Of a stretch of DNA of 64,000 bases, positions 54,107-64,000 are shown one piece after another. The stretch covers positions 248,001-312,000 of the forward strand of contig MU867065.1 of the NCBI GenBank assembly GCA_033725935.1, read 5' to 3'. The stretch is from Cladorrhinum sp. PSN259 (lineage: Eukaryota; Ascomycota; Sordariomycetes; Sordariales; Podosporaceae). The notes below the pieces were generated by a model. It was not told where the DNA came from. It made no database searches and was given only the letters and a program-made list of their open reading frames with translations. Both the position numbers and the translations under genes were made by a program. Within the stretch, counting starts at the first letter, position 1, and each line of letters opens with the position of its first letter.

Positions 54107-55317
54107 TTAACTTCGTTGTATGTGTACCGTTGTCCGGACATGTACCTTCTTCAAGTTGGCCAAGTCGACAGAAGAGTCGACATCTGGCCCCGCTCCTGGC
54201 CTGCTCAGCTCGTGGAACCCATTCACCTCAGCGCTATACGGATCAATGTCATACGGATTGCAGTTATAAGGGTCAACACTGGCTCTGTAACCAGAACTTT
54301 CCAGTGACCCGTTCTTTGGTATTGGGGTTCTCTGCGAGCTGGTACTCCTAGAGCTGAACAACGACTTGGCTTTTGAGACCAGCGGCGATTGTGAAATCTG
54401 TCGACGCCAAAAGCTTGACATTGCCGGAACACTGCTGACAACGAGGGCGACTGAGCATTCGACGATACTGATGACCGTATTAGCAAGACTGGAAAAGATA
54501 GATATTTGGTAGATTGACTCACGGGCCAAGGAACTCTACGACATTGTTTGCATTCTCTTGTCCGAAACGATCCAGAGCAACCGACCGGTAGTAGACTGCA
54601 ACGGCGCAGGCGGTGACGCCAAGCAGGCCACTCAGGAAGATGAGGACCAAACCGAGCTTCTTTTTTCGCGGAAGCGTAAGTTGGGCAACTGCAGGTAGGG
54701 GGAGGATGAAGATGATGATATCCGTGACCAGCGCAAAAACGCCATTGAAGACGCATACTATTGCTATGGCCCGCAGACAGTTGACGGCAAACATCTGGTC
54801 GACTGTTTTGTTGTCGGGCGCACAATAAGCAGCGCAGTACGAGGCGCTACCTGCGAGGATAAAGATGGGGAGGATAAAGAGCATGTAGCAGGTGAAGCGT
54901 AGCCACTTATACACGCCACCAAAGAGCCGGAGGTAGAGGAGCAGGATGGGAACTTTGGCGAAATACTGGCTGTATGACCCTATAAAGCCGGTCGCGACGG
55001 CCCACTATGAGGAGGTTAGTAAGGTGTCTGGTTGAATCGGGTCGAGATAGTGGACATACCCTTCCAACAGCAGTAAACACCGTGGCTGGGTCTCCCTTGG
55101 ACTCTGTGGCACTCCTGAAGCCAAAGTATACGCCGGCCAACAAGTAAACAAATGCCAGGCCGACGACAGAAAACCAGTCATCCCTCGCGAGCCCCTTCCC
55201 CATCCCATGGTTGTTGAGAAGCCGTATGCCAACGAAGACTGTAGGTAGTATGACAGGGACGAGAAGTCCGGTGAGAAATGCCTCTTTGGACACTGGTGTG
55301 GGTGGGCTCGGCGCCAT
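54107..55317 (-). CDS. PTH11-like seven-transmembrane (fungal rhodopsin-domain) protein
   Basis: Predicted plasma-membrane receptor of the PTH11-like group (surface or host sensing in some fungi). Three exons: 55317-55060, 55004-54523 and 54467-54107, giving 366 residues. An alternative acceptor at 54489 would add seven codons but leaves a 34-nt intron; I prefer the 55-nt one with its TGCTAAT branch. Seven hydrophobic segments are visible, starting with FLTGLLVPVILPTVFVGIRL. The ARDDW motif in loop 1, QYFAKVPILLLYLRLF, and the VTDIIIFILPLPAVAQLTLP helix are hallmarks. LGLVLIFLSGLLGVTACAVA precedes an extracellular loop and the last helix. The tail of about 100 residues is Ser/Arg-rich. It lacks the N-terminal CFEM extension found in some members. 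Confidence 0.87.
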
Positions 55318-56905
55318 GTTGCGAAGGGCATTGACGGAAAAAAAAACACACAAGACACAATGACTGATGTCTTGGTCATGAGAAGACAAGGGCGAATCTG
55401 AATCTCGGGAAGCACCCGCGAGGAGAGGGAGACCAGGAAACAAAAGGACGAGTTAATGTAACCTTGGAGCTGAATCCATGGGGTCATTGGGGTCTCCCCA
55501 GGCCATGATCGGCAAGCGAACATGGCCTTGTTGTGAGTTTAGTGCTGAGTAGCCTGAGTTGTGCCTCTTGCGACAAGGTGGCACAAGAGGGAAAATGTGG
55601 CACGGTAGCAGGAACTGGAGCAAATCACCATGGTGTGGTGATGTTTGGGTGCGGCGCAGGCCTGCAGTGTATATATGCTAGGCAAAAAGGATTGACGTCC
55701 GGCAGACACCACCTACCCCCGGCATAATGTTGCCTGGGTATAATAATGCGCGGGAGGTCCATGCCGGATGCATAGGCAGGAATCTGTCGAATCCTCTTCC
55801 TTCTCTTTTCCATCACACTTTGGACCTTGACGCCAAGTTCCACCAACAGCTGCCCAAGATGTGCTGTGCGACGCGCCAAATATCCTGCAAAGACTGCGAA
55901 AATGGCGGTGTCCTGCAGAGAGCGTGAGAATGGGGGGCGTTTGGCATAAAGTCAATTGTCGATCTCCGACTCGGGTACTGCTAGCTGCATCTGCTGGGCC
56001 ATTTCCTCAATCAGCCAAAATTGACGAGAGGAGGTTCGCACTCAACGTAACACGACATGTAGTCTCGGTCCCGGCAAGCACAGGCAGCTTCATGTAACAC
56101 CGCAAAAAGCGGCGCAGTAGAGGGAGTTGGGGGCCAAATGCCGAAAGAGAAAAAGAAAGTTGGTATTTTTTAATTATTTTTTTGCTTGCCTGTTTGCGCA
56201 TAAAAGTGATAGTGGCTGTCAGTCAGTCCGATATATCACTTTGTGTTGTCGTGCAAGCAAGGTCCTCGAATTGTTGGGCGGCCCTCAATCTGGATGCACA
56301 AGAAATTTGCGGGATTGCTAAAGAAGTGTTGCGTTCAGGTATTCAGTCGTCGGCTGCAGTGGGGTTTTTTTTTTTTTTTTTTTTTTTTTTGGTTTGGATT
56401 GGATTGTCAAGCCAACCTACCATACCTAGTATGTAAGTTGCACAAGCTGGATGAGCGAAGACCTGTTTGGGTGCTAAAGGTACCGAGGCGAGGGGCTAAT
56501 TTCTGGCTGGAAACTGGAACCTACACTAAGGTCAGTCGTTTGCTTCGATGCTGGGCAAATGAAAGTTCGCGATAACCTGAAACCGCTCCATGATCGAAGC
56601 TTCCATGAAACTTCGATCAAGCCATGCCCCGGGGCAGCCGCATATCTGCAAGGCAGGTGGACAGCCGGTGAAGAAAGGGGAATTAGCTTCCTGAAAGAGC
56701 AAGATTTCTTCCAAAACCGCCCAATCTGAGTCTTCCGTTGTGTCCCAGCACCGCAGCTGCACGTGCCTAAAGTCTGCCAAGAAGCCCGCCTGGACGTTTC
56801 AGTACTCCACACGTGGTGCAAGGAATTTTGTTTTTTTTACATGCAGCCGAGTCTTTCAGATACTCCAATATACACAAATAACATCAACCACCCTGTTCCG
56901 GCAAA
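55318..56905. other. Intergenic region, 1.6 kb
   Basis: Contains a 26-base T run (about 56366-56391) and a short minus-strand frame at 56532-56780, listed separately. The rest has no recognisable gene. Confidence 0.45.
56532..56780 (-). other. Short open frame, probable gene remnant
   Basis: An 82-residue frame from ATG 56780: RHVQLRCWDTTEDSDWAVLE, then EANSPFFTGCPPALQICGCP and MERFQVIANFHLPSIEAND. Codon use is sensible and the piece looks like the C-terminal end of a larger fungal protein, but no 5' part is present. I do not know the family. It overlaps the promoter region of the gene at 56906 on the other strand. Confidence 0.35.
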
Positions 56906-59614
56906 ATGGGACGCGACATCTACTGCGCCATCTGCAACGGACCCTTCAGAGACGTTGAGTTCAGCAGGCCGGAATCTGGAAAAGAAGACGTCTGGCCTCG
57001 GGAATATTACGACCCTTCATTCATACGCAAACGCGAGACCAAATGGCTTAGACACGTCATGGTTCTTGCCTTTTACCACGATGTAGGATACCTGAGGAGA
57101 ACACACATTGCGACGCACGGCTATCAAACGGACTCAGGGGTTATTGAGGCTGAGGAAGATGTTCCAGAGGTCGAGCGGATTATAAACGGCTACGAGGGAG
57201 TGTTCAATCCCTATGCAACTGGGCACACCACCTCCAGCGACAAGGACCCATCGTATCCTTTTCATGCAGAGTGTTTTCGCATCTTTCTTCTTCTATGGCG
57301 TGGGGATCCCGAAGGAGGCCACGAGTCTGGGCCCGACAAGGGAGATCAAAACGATGCACAGGATGATGGCAGCGGGCATGACGCGAATGGGGGCAATAGC
57401 GGAGAGCAAGACGGCCGTGATAACGAGGAGCCTGCCCGTGTGTCTATATCCGGATCGGATGCCGACCCGGACGAAGAGAGGTACGACGATTATCCGGATA
57501 CGAGTGAAATCGACACGGATGTTTTATACGGGGTGATGAGAGAGCTGGATCTCAAGGGAAACCGGCAGGGCAGATACAGACTGGCGCTTGACTACGGCAA
57601 TACTTGGAGGAATGATGGCTATGGCAGCCAGTACTGGGAATGTCACGCAGGAGAGGAGGTTCTTGTTGCAGATCCCGCCAAGGTGGACGGGCTTTATGAA
57701 CATATTCGACATCTCATGGCGAGTGAATATTCCCAGGCACCTGAGTCTTCGAGCCATGACCTCACCAAAAAGGTACAACGTGATCCATTCAAGAAACTTC
57801 CAGTTGAGATCCTCTCCAAAGTCGCTTGGTGCTTGGAGGATATCGAAGACCTGGTCAACCTCGGCAAAGCCTCATGGTACGCCATTTTATTCCTCAGAGG
57901 CGCCAGTAACATGTTCTGGAGAGGCATGGTAGGACTTCAGACAGAGTGGTTTGAAGAGCTCCGGGCCGCTGTCATACATCAAACAGACCTCACCAATGTC
58001 AGCATGAGAGCGGTGTATCTCTGGGCAAATAGCAACACCCGAGCAGTGTCAAAGACGCCGCGACGGAAAGGCCTCATCCGGGTTGCGAATCGACGTCGCA
58101 TCTATAATGTATGCCGCGAGCTGGCGGATTGCTGCAAACGCAAGCGTATATCCGAGGATCTGGAGTACGGAAACGAAGCATCCACAGAGTTTGAGGAGTT
58201 TCTGTGTTTCAATGCCCACAGCCCCTACATGCCCATCATCACCGACGACCTTGAAGACCTCATGTACGGTGGTGTTCAGACGCAATTTTTTGTCCGTAAT
58301 TGGGAAGAGACCTATGAGAAGGCTCAATGGGTGGAAATATTTTTCCACCCAATATCTAAATTCCTGTCAGGCATTGCCATATCTTCAATGGAGGATGAGA
58401 ACGAGGTACCGGATGATAATGAACGTCGGCTCCAAACGCTCGGCAGTCGATTGGGCGATCCGAAAACCGGCTTGATTCCCAAAGATGACTGGATCTGCGG
58501 GTTTATTCTTCACATCGGGACAGAAAAACACCCAGGCCCGCAATACCCTCATGCACGCCAGCTTCAAGAGACATTAACCTCACCTAAAGGAGTAACTATC
58601 CTTTGCAATTCAGGTCTCAAGTTGGAATTTGGAGAGACGACCAACGGACACCCTCTAAGAGTCTTGGTTTGCCGGCCTATGACTTGGGAATCCCAGGCTG
58701 TAGGGATCATGGCACAGATGAACCTGACTGTCCCAGGCTATGATAACTTGACGGCGTTTACCCGCCTGGGACTGGTGCGGGTATATGATGCGGACATGGA
58801 AGAAAGGCGCTGTATGAGTTCTTGGATCAACGAAACGCGCAACGATGACTGTATTCTTGACAGCCTATTGTGGAAGGAGGATTATTCGCAGGTCCTTGGG
58901 GTACCAATCTGGAACCACCCTGTATTGGAGTTTCATGCCTACGATGGAGGGTCATTTAGCAGGCACAACGAACTTGGCGTGCTTGGAAAAGACGCAGCCA
59001 GGCGAGTCAGGCAAGACCTTGTTGTTCAGGAGGCTTTATTCTGGGCTACTTGCAAGGATGACGCCAAAAAGCTCACTCGGCTGTCGATTTACTCCAGGCT
59101 GATTGATGATTCTGGAAACTATGCCAACAAGGAAGATTGGAAGCGGAAATATGCAATTTGCGGGTTCGAGGTTCAAGTTGTGTCGGGTGAGAAAAGGACT
59201 GTCGGAAAGACGCCAAATGGCCCCTGGACCCAAGTACCAGAGAGTTTTCAAGCGGGACCGACAGTTATTGGAACTGTAACACAACTTTGGAAGAGCCTGA
59301 GGCTAGAGGAAGGAGAAACAGCAAGTTACCGGGTCGACATGGAGATTGATGGCGCTGGAGGTGAAAGCATCTCTGCTATTTCGTGCATGGGTAAGAAAGA
59401 ATTGTACAATTACCCCTACCCCAGATATTTTGGCCTGGAGATGAGCACGGGTCATGGCGGGGGAGTTTTCTCGTTTGTATCAGACGGGGACGTGCCTGAG
59501 GAGCATATTTTCAGCACTACAGGCAGTACGGACATCATTGCTGGAATACTTGTCACCTTTGACGACAAGGACCGTTTGTGCGCATTGGCAGCTATTACAA
59601 TCGGTCCTTGTTAA
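56906..59614 (+). CDS. Large F-box protein with uncharacterised C-terminal region
   Basis: Single long exon, 902 residues. The start MGRDIYCAICNGPF has a paired-Cys motif (CAIC) that is typical of this ascomycete group. Residues about 145-190 are an acidic, low-complexity stretch (SGPDKGDQNDAQDDGSGHDA). The F-box lies at about residues 290-335: DPFKKLPVEILSKVAWCLED, then LVNLGKASWYAILFL. Beyond it are 550 residues without a named domain; they contain AVGIMAQMNLTVPG and a short repeated-looking beta-rich part (GFEVQVVSGEKRTVG). F-box proteins usually recruit substrates to SCF ubiquitin ligases; the substrate is not known. It is tail-to-tail with the lipocalin-like gene. Confidence 0.82.
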   Translation: MGRDIYCAICNGPFRDVEFSRPESGKEDVWPREYYDPSFIRKRETKWLRHVMVLAFYHDVGYLRRTHIATHGYQTDSGVIEAEEDVPEVERIINGYEGVFNPYATGHTTSSDKDPSYPFHAECFRIFLLLWRGDPEGGHESGPDKGDQNDAQDDGSGHDANGGNSGEQDGRDNEEPARVSISGSDADPDEERYDDYPDTSEIDTDVLYGVMRELDLKGNRQGRYRLALDYGNTWRNDGYGSQYWECHAGEEVLVADPAKVDGLYEHIRHLMASEYSQAPESSSHDLTKKVQRDPFKKLPVEILSKVAWCLEDIEDLVNLGKASWYAILFLRGASNMFWRGMVGLQTEWFEELRAAVIHQTDLTNVSMRAVYLWANSNTRAVSKTPRRKGLIRVANRRRIYNVCRELADCCKRKRISEDLEYGNEASTEFEEFLCFNAHSPYMPIITDDLEDLMYGGVQTQFFVRNWEETYEKAQWVEIFFHPISKFLSGIAISSMEDENEVPDDNERRLQTLGSRLGDPKTGLIPKDDWICGFILHIGTEKHPGPQYPHARQLQETLTSPKGVTILCNSGLKLEFGETTNGHPLRVLVCRPMTWESQAVGIMAQMNLTVPGYDNLTAFTRLGLVRVYDADMEERRCMSSWINETRNDDCILDSLLWKEDYSQVLGVPIWNHPVLEFHAYDGGSFSRHNELGVLGKDAARRVRQDLVVQEALFWATCKDDAKKLTRLSIYSRLIDDSGNYANKEDWKRKYAICGFEVQVVSGEKRTVGKTPNGPWTQVPESFQAGPTVIGTVTQLWKSLRLEEGETASYRVDMEIDGAGGESISAISCMGKKELYNYPYPRYFGLEMSTGHGGGVFSFVSDGDVPEEHIFSTTGSTDIIAGILVTFDDKDRLCALAAITIGPC

Positions 59615-59898
59615 CCTCTCACTTCAGGGGCTTTGCTAGTTCACTGTTTTCTCTGCACGAGCAGTGTAACTACGTAATATTAAGTGCTTTCCTTCCAGTC
59701 TTCAAAAAAAAGGTTCGAAAGGGTTTTATTTGTTTCCCTGCAATATCTACAATTCTCAAAGCCATCATATCGAACTCTGAACCTCAATCATATTTTATCA
59801 TTCCAGTCAGTTTGAACCTCAATAAATCCACAAACAAAAACAGAAACAAAAATTCCTACCACATCCAGTCCAGTCCAGTCCAGTCCGTCACATACACT

Positions 59899-60464
59899 TC
59901 AAGCCACCTGCTTCCACCAAATAACACTGAGCGCATTCTCGGTACCAAAACTCAGCTCGAGCCACCACACCCCATCAATTTTAACCAGGGTATAGTTCCT
60001 GTTCAGCGTGTTGCCGATACTGGTCGGGAAAGACGAAGCGACCAGCGGACCGTGCCCAATAGATCCCGTCGTCTTCGAAGTGGCCTTGATCGTGAAAGGG
60101 CCCGAGTACGAGTAACTGCCCCGCCCGATCTTGGCCCACTCCGAGTCCGGCTGCGCCGCATTGGGCGGGTAGGTTAAATTCTTCGCCGGCTGGAGGGTCG
60201 GGTCCGAAGTGCCCATGACCGTTGACACCCAGCCGCTTGTCGTGTAGGTTATCACGCCGGTGATGCCTGTCCCCCAGTGGTCGACCAGGCCTGGCACGCC
60301 GTCACGGATCCTAAGGTAGTTTGAAACAGTGAGCTTGTCAGTTTTGTAGATAACTAGGTTTAACAGTGCGGGCGGGCAGGTGAAACATGATTTGATCGCA
60401 CGTACGATGTGTAGTTTTGCAGGGCGTAACTGCCTACGATGATTGAGAATGCATTCTTCTTCAT
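59899..60464 (-). CDS. Lipocalin-like domain protein
   Basis: Two exons, 60464-60406 and 60310-59899, joined by a 95-nt intron, give 156 residues. The fold is a single lipocalin-like barrel: VGSYALQNYT (strand A, replacing the usual GTWKLVSY), TGITGVITYTTSGWVSTVM, then YSYSGPFTIKATSKTTGSIG and the C-terminal RNYTLVKIDGVWWLELSFG. The family (lipocalin-like, bacterial and fungal) often occurs beside biosynthetic genes and may bind small hydrophobic molecules. No signal peptide. The phase-2 junction gives SIRDGVPG. Confidence 0.75.
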
Positions 60465-61055
60465 GGTTACGTATATAGAAGGCGAATTGTTGGTAAAAGG
60501 GACTTGTGCAGGCAGTTCGTGAAGTATGAAGTTCGCGGCCCTGAGTGCTGGCGTTCTTTTATGCTCCAGTCTCACTTTCACCGGTGTTGCCAAGCGATTC
60601 ACCAACGCTGCAGGTGTGAAAGAGAATTCGGGTTTGTTGGTGATAGACTACTTCCAGCGTAGTACTGCAGTGTTGTAGATCAGCAGCTCGCTACGCATGC
60701 AGTGCAGCTGTTGGTTTTTTGCATCCGAATTCAATATGTTCCCCGGAACCCCTCCGAGTCCGAAGTCTTGTGTCACCTTCCATGTCTGGATCTAGATACA
60801 CACAGACTGTTAATTCTTTGCAGATAATCTCACATCAGCCCCGGAGGGTAAATGCAGTTGAATCTATTTCCCTACCTAGCTCTTACACCTTGCATGCCGT
60901 AATATCTAGTAGTACGTTAAGGGCCCATCTCATGACTTCATCAGCTTCACACGGGCTCCTTTGAGCATCTCGGGCGATAGTACACTCACCGAAACACGTT
61001 CATTGGCTGTTGGCCTCTCATTATACTTCGGTACATTGGCTAGTCAGAACCTTCA
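60465..61055. other. Intergenic region, 0.6 kb
   Basis: The promoter of the lipocalin-like gene (minus) faces the 3' end of the HET-like gene (minus). No further gene seen. Confidence 0.45.
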
Positions 61056-63611
61056 TCATTGCAGTAAAATACATTTTCCATCCGACTCCTTTGTCGCCTT
61101 CCTCCTTTCGTATGTTTCCAAATTCGCAGCAAGCCCGCCAGAGCACCAAAAGTACCCAACCCTCTCATAAATCTCAGTCTCGTCCTCCCCATTCTTCGCC
61201 TTCTTAATCAGAATCCCATGGACTTCCACCATCGGCTTGTATCCGTGCTCACGCTCGGAAGTACTATCCGTCGTAGCACTGAGCATAACTAGTGGAAGGC
61301 CAAAAAGCCCCTTTGGACCCTGTTCGTACATTGGCTGGTCAACGTAGAAGCTCTGAACCTCGCTGTAGTCATCGTATAGCATCTCAAGCTCGCTGCAGTC
61401 ATCAAACATACAGATCTCCAGTAATTCCCAGGTGGGTCGGATCATCAGCTTTGTGTTCTTGATGAGGCCTGCTTCAGTTTGTTGATCAACGAGCTCGAGG
61501 GATATCTTCTCCTCCACCAGCACTTTGACTTTTACCCGGTCTTTTTCAGTCCGCGGAGGAGGGTGAGCAACCACCGATTTAGGTGGCGGAACACATGTCA
61601 GTCGTGACTTTCTCTTCCCTTTTCTCTTCGAAACCGGTTGAGGTTGGAGGGGCGTGGTTGATAGTTCACACCCAATCCTTCTGTACGAAACCTCGGAGGG
61701 GATGGAAGCCCAGGACCAAGTCGGCGTGCCTGCTACTCGGTTGAGAGGAGTTTCTAGGGGAGGCCGGGTGGGATCCAAACTGGAATCATCCCGAAACCAA
61801 AGTAGGTTTAGGGGCATCAATTCCATCCACGAACCGGCGATGAACTCCCAACTGTTGTTCTGTGTTCTTGCGTGATCATGTTCCGTGATCAGGTTGGCAA
61901 CTCCCAAAAGAGGTAGCAACCTCTTCTGCCCCTCCTCGCCATCAGGGAACCGACAAGCTGAATACCCCGCAACAATATCCATCCAGGCTTGATGAAGTTC
62001 CATCTTCTCCTGCCATTCGTCCTCCTCAAGCCGACCAGCCATCGCCTTCCCACGAAGAAATTGATGAAGCGCCGCAAACAACCTTCTATCCGAACCTTGC
62101 AGCGTTGCCAACTCCTCCAACTGTCGCTGTATCTGATCCTCGCTCAGCTCCAGATTATCAGACCCAGTCAACGGCAGAACCAAAGTCTCAGACTTGAAGA
62201 CATTTCTCTGTGGGTCCACCACTTTTTGTCTTGTCCTGTAGTAGTACGTCAAGTCCAGGGACTGACCAGGAAGTTTGGCTCTTAAAGGCTTGGTTATTTC
62301 CGGAACTATCTTGAGAGCAGAGACCGGGAAATGGAAATGGGGTATGCCGTTTGGATGTATATTTGTTGCGCGCATCGTGTTGCATTCGAAGAGGAGGAGT
62401 GTGCCGTTGGGGTAGAAGTATATTGTGCGTCGAGAGAGGAGGGAGGCTTGGAGCATCCATGGATCTCGACTTTTCAAGTTGGAATGTACCTCAAAGAGCG
62501 TGTCGATTGAGAGGTGATATGGTTTGGGGGCCGGGGTTTCTGGTGCTGTCGTTTCGTTGAATGGCTCGGCTATAGTCGTGAAAGAACTGTAGGTTGAGAT
62601 GCTAAGTCTCTTTGCCTTTTTATTCAACGTTGTATGAAATGCGGAGTCAGAGTTGGTGTGAGATTGCCCTTGTTGAGCTGGGCTGGTAGAGGAACCAGTA
62701 GTTGGGCCATTGGTGGCCGCTGAAAAGATGGTGCATGCGGCATTTGCAAACACGGGCCCGGTCTGGCTCACCTCGGAACACCATTCTGACTCTGAATCCT
62801 GCAGCACACATAATTGCAGGATCCATAGATGTTTGTATCCGAGTTGAGAGGTTAGAGAAATAGCAGTCTGCCATATCTGCGGGAGAGTGTGAATATACAA
62901 ATCTTGCTTGAGCTTATCGAGGTTCTCTTTTGTCAACTTGAGGGTGCTGTCGAATGGTTCTAGAATGGCGAGGGCGATATAGGATGGAAGACATTCTTGG
63001 CCAGTGGTCTCGACCAGTCGTACATTGATCTGTGTGTCGTTGGTAGTCTCGATTTCCAACAGGCGAGGAGGAATGAACGTTGACTGCCCAAGGGGCCGAC
63101 GGCAGAGTGGGTGTTGTTCTGAACAGGTTTTCAGCCACTTTTGAGGCAGTAATTCTTGTTGGACTCTGCTTATTTTCGATCTCGGTTTAAGTTTCGAAAG
63201 GCCACGCAGTGTTTTGGTGATTGTCGTGGCTGGAAGAAAGCAGAAAAAGACGAATGTTTCAATGAGCAGCCTGCGGTAACGGTATCTCAGACATATGTGT
63301 CCACTGCAGAGAACAAAGATACCGACACTTGGGAGCAAGGGGATGATGAATAACAACTGTCGCGTCGTTATGATATGAATGGTCAACCAAACCGATAAAG
63401 CGAGGAATGGTAAGGCGCAGATAATCAAGGTCAAGAAACTCCGCAGGCCCTCATTGGCAGCCACTGATACATATGCGTGGCCGAGGCCCGATATCTTAGC
63501 GTCGCCGTCGGTCGGTCGAAGGTCTGCAAGGATCGAGGGGAGAAGTCGCGGCTGGGCTTCCTCAAGCCAGACGTCGTCATACTCAGCAAAGACTGACGTA
63601 TTATGATCCAT
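61056..63611 (-). CDS. Membrane-anchored HET-domain-like protein, diverged
   Basis: Single exon, 851 residues from ATG 63611. Residues about 58-135 hold three hydrophobic segments (FLTLIICALPFLALSVWLTI; LLFIIPLLPSVGIFVLC; LIETFVFFCFLPATTI), so the protein is probably membrane-bound. The following 200 residues resemble the heterokaryon-incompatibility (HET) domain: LPSYIALAIL at its start, QIWQTAISLTSQLGYKHLWI, LCVLQDSESEW and VFANAACTIFSAA. The standard box LWIDSLCIIQDD is changed to LWILQLCVLQDS, losing the Asp. Later the family's P-x-W-S-W-A-S motif appears as TPTWSWAS (about residue 640). A basic KRKGKRKSR patch lies near residue 670. HET proteins trigger cell death after fusion of unlike hyphae; whether this one is active is doubtful. 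Confidence 0.78.
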   Translation of the reverse strand: MDHNTSVFAEYDDVWLEEAQPRLLPSILADLRPTDGDAKISGLGHAYVSVAANEGLRSFLTLIICALPFLALSVWLTIHIITTRQLLFIIPLLPSVGIFVLCSGHICLRYRYRRLLIETFVFFCFLPATTITKTLRGLSKLKPRSKISRVQQELLPQKWLKTCSEQHPLCRRPLGQSTFIPPRLLEIETTNDTQINVRLVETTGQECLPSYIALAILEPFDSTLKLTKENLDKLKQDLYIHTLPQIWQTAISLTSQLGYKHLWILQLCVLQDSESEWCSEVSQTGPVFANAACTIFSAATNGPTTGSSTSPAQQGQSHTNSDSAFHTTLNKKAKRLSISTYSSFTTIAEPFNETTAPETPAPKPYHLSIDTLFEVHSNLKSRDPWMLQASLLSRRTIYFYPNGTLLLFECNTMRATNIHPNGIPHFHFPVSALKIVPEITKPLRAKLPGQSLDLTYYYRTRQKVVDPQRNVFKSETLVLPLTGSDNLELSEDQIQRQLEELATLQGSDRRLFAALHQFLRGKAMAGRLEEDEWQEKMELHQAWMDIVAGYSACRFPDGEEGQKRLLPLLGVANLITEHDHARTQNNSWEFIAGSWMELMPLNLLWFRDDSSLDPTRPPLETPLNRVAGTPTWSWASIPSEVSYRRIGCELSTTPLQPQPVSKRKGKRKSRLTCVPPPKSVVAHPPPRTEKDRVKVKVLVEEKISLELVDQQTEAGLIKNTKLMIRPTWELLEICMFDDCSELEMLYDDYSEVQSFYVDQPMYEQGPKGLFGLPLVMLSATTDSTSEREHGYKPMVEVHGILIKKAKNGEDETEIYERVGYFWCSGGLAANLETYERRKATKESDGKCILLQ

Positions 63612-64000
63612 GAGTCGAGTTGAAGTTGTTGCCGTTCTGTTTGGGACTGTCGGGAAATTCGCCGCAAGAGGTGTCGCGGTCTGACGTTCACAAAACTGAA
63701 GGGTTTCCCCGCACGCTTACACCAATTCAGATCTCATCCATGTGGTGCAGGATGACTTGCATATAGCTACCCTACCACATGAGATTACTTACACTGTCCA
63801 ATCATAGGTTTCACAGAAACTACCGGTACTCAACGCCTCTCTCCAAAGCCCGAACCTGGCCCCGCAACCCAAACGCTGCATGCCGTCTTCTCAATGTCTG
63901 ATCCGCGCTTGTCAGCTCTCCGAAACGGACTTGTACTTTTTCCAACTTTGACAAGCCGTCTCCTGCTGCCCCTAGGCACGCACCCCGAGATAGCTCATCG
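63612..64000. other. Region upstream of the HET-like gene to window end
   Basis: Probable promoter and 5' leader of the HET-like gene. No further gene seen. Confidence 0.45.

Overview
The window is nuclear DNA from a filamentous ascomycete (Pezizomycotina). A Sordariomycetes-type genome is likeliest, but the species cannot be fixed from the sequence alone. The evidence is split genes with short introns (about 45-135 nt, GTRNGT donors, CTAAC/CTGAC-like branch sites), polypyrimidine- and CT-rich promoters, and typical fungal families: PTH11-like receptor, HET-like and NACHT/STAND proteins, F-box proteins, fungal GH79 and siderophore transporters. Exon models were built by hand from splice signals and phase. 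No tRNA, rRNA or CRISPR was seen.

Layout. 0-9 kb is mostly housekeeping or stress genes: a secreted alpha-carbonic anhydrase, a decayed Cdc25/Acr2-type arsenate reductase-like gene, a chromate-family transporter and a DOMON-cytochrome b561 membrane protein. 10-13.5 kb holds a 1003-residue RING-finger protein of unknown role. 15-23 kb holds an alpha/beta hydrolase, a 5'-truncated P450, a bZIP factor divergent from a ferroportin-like exporter, and a six-blade Kelch protein.

23.8-39.9 kb is an accessory island. Two inverted copies of a non-coding dispersed repeat bracket a NACHT-ankyrin gene (broken by one stop codon inside near-identical ankyrin repeats), a CorA-like membrane protein and a NACHT-TPR gene with a DUF7708-type N-terminus. 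Next to it lies a two-level tandem satellite. The arrangement resembles a fungal NLR (allorecognition or innate immunity) locus; that role is inferred from families, not shown.

40-64 kb carries a small Cys-rich orphan, an S33/TAP-like peptidase, a siderophore transporter, a small gene with two in-frame stops, a sulfotransferase-like protein, a twice-frameshifted F-box gene, a secreted GH79 glycosidase, a PTH11-like seven-TM receptor, a 902-residue F-box protein, a lipocalin-like protein and a membrane-anchored divergent HET-like protein.

Themes: iron or redox handling (b561, ferroportin-like, siderophore transporter), self/non-self STAND and HET genes, and at least five genes caught in different stages of decay.
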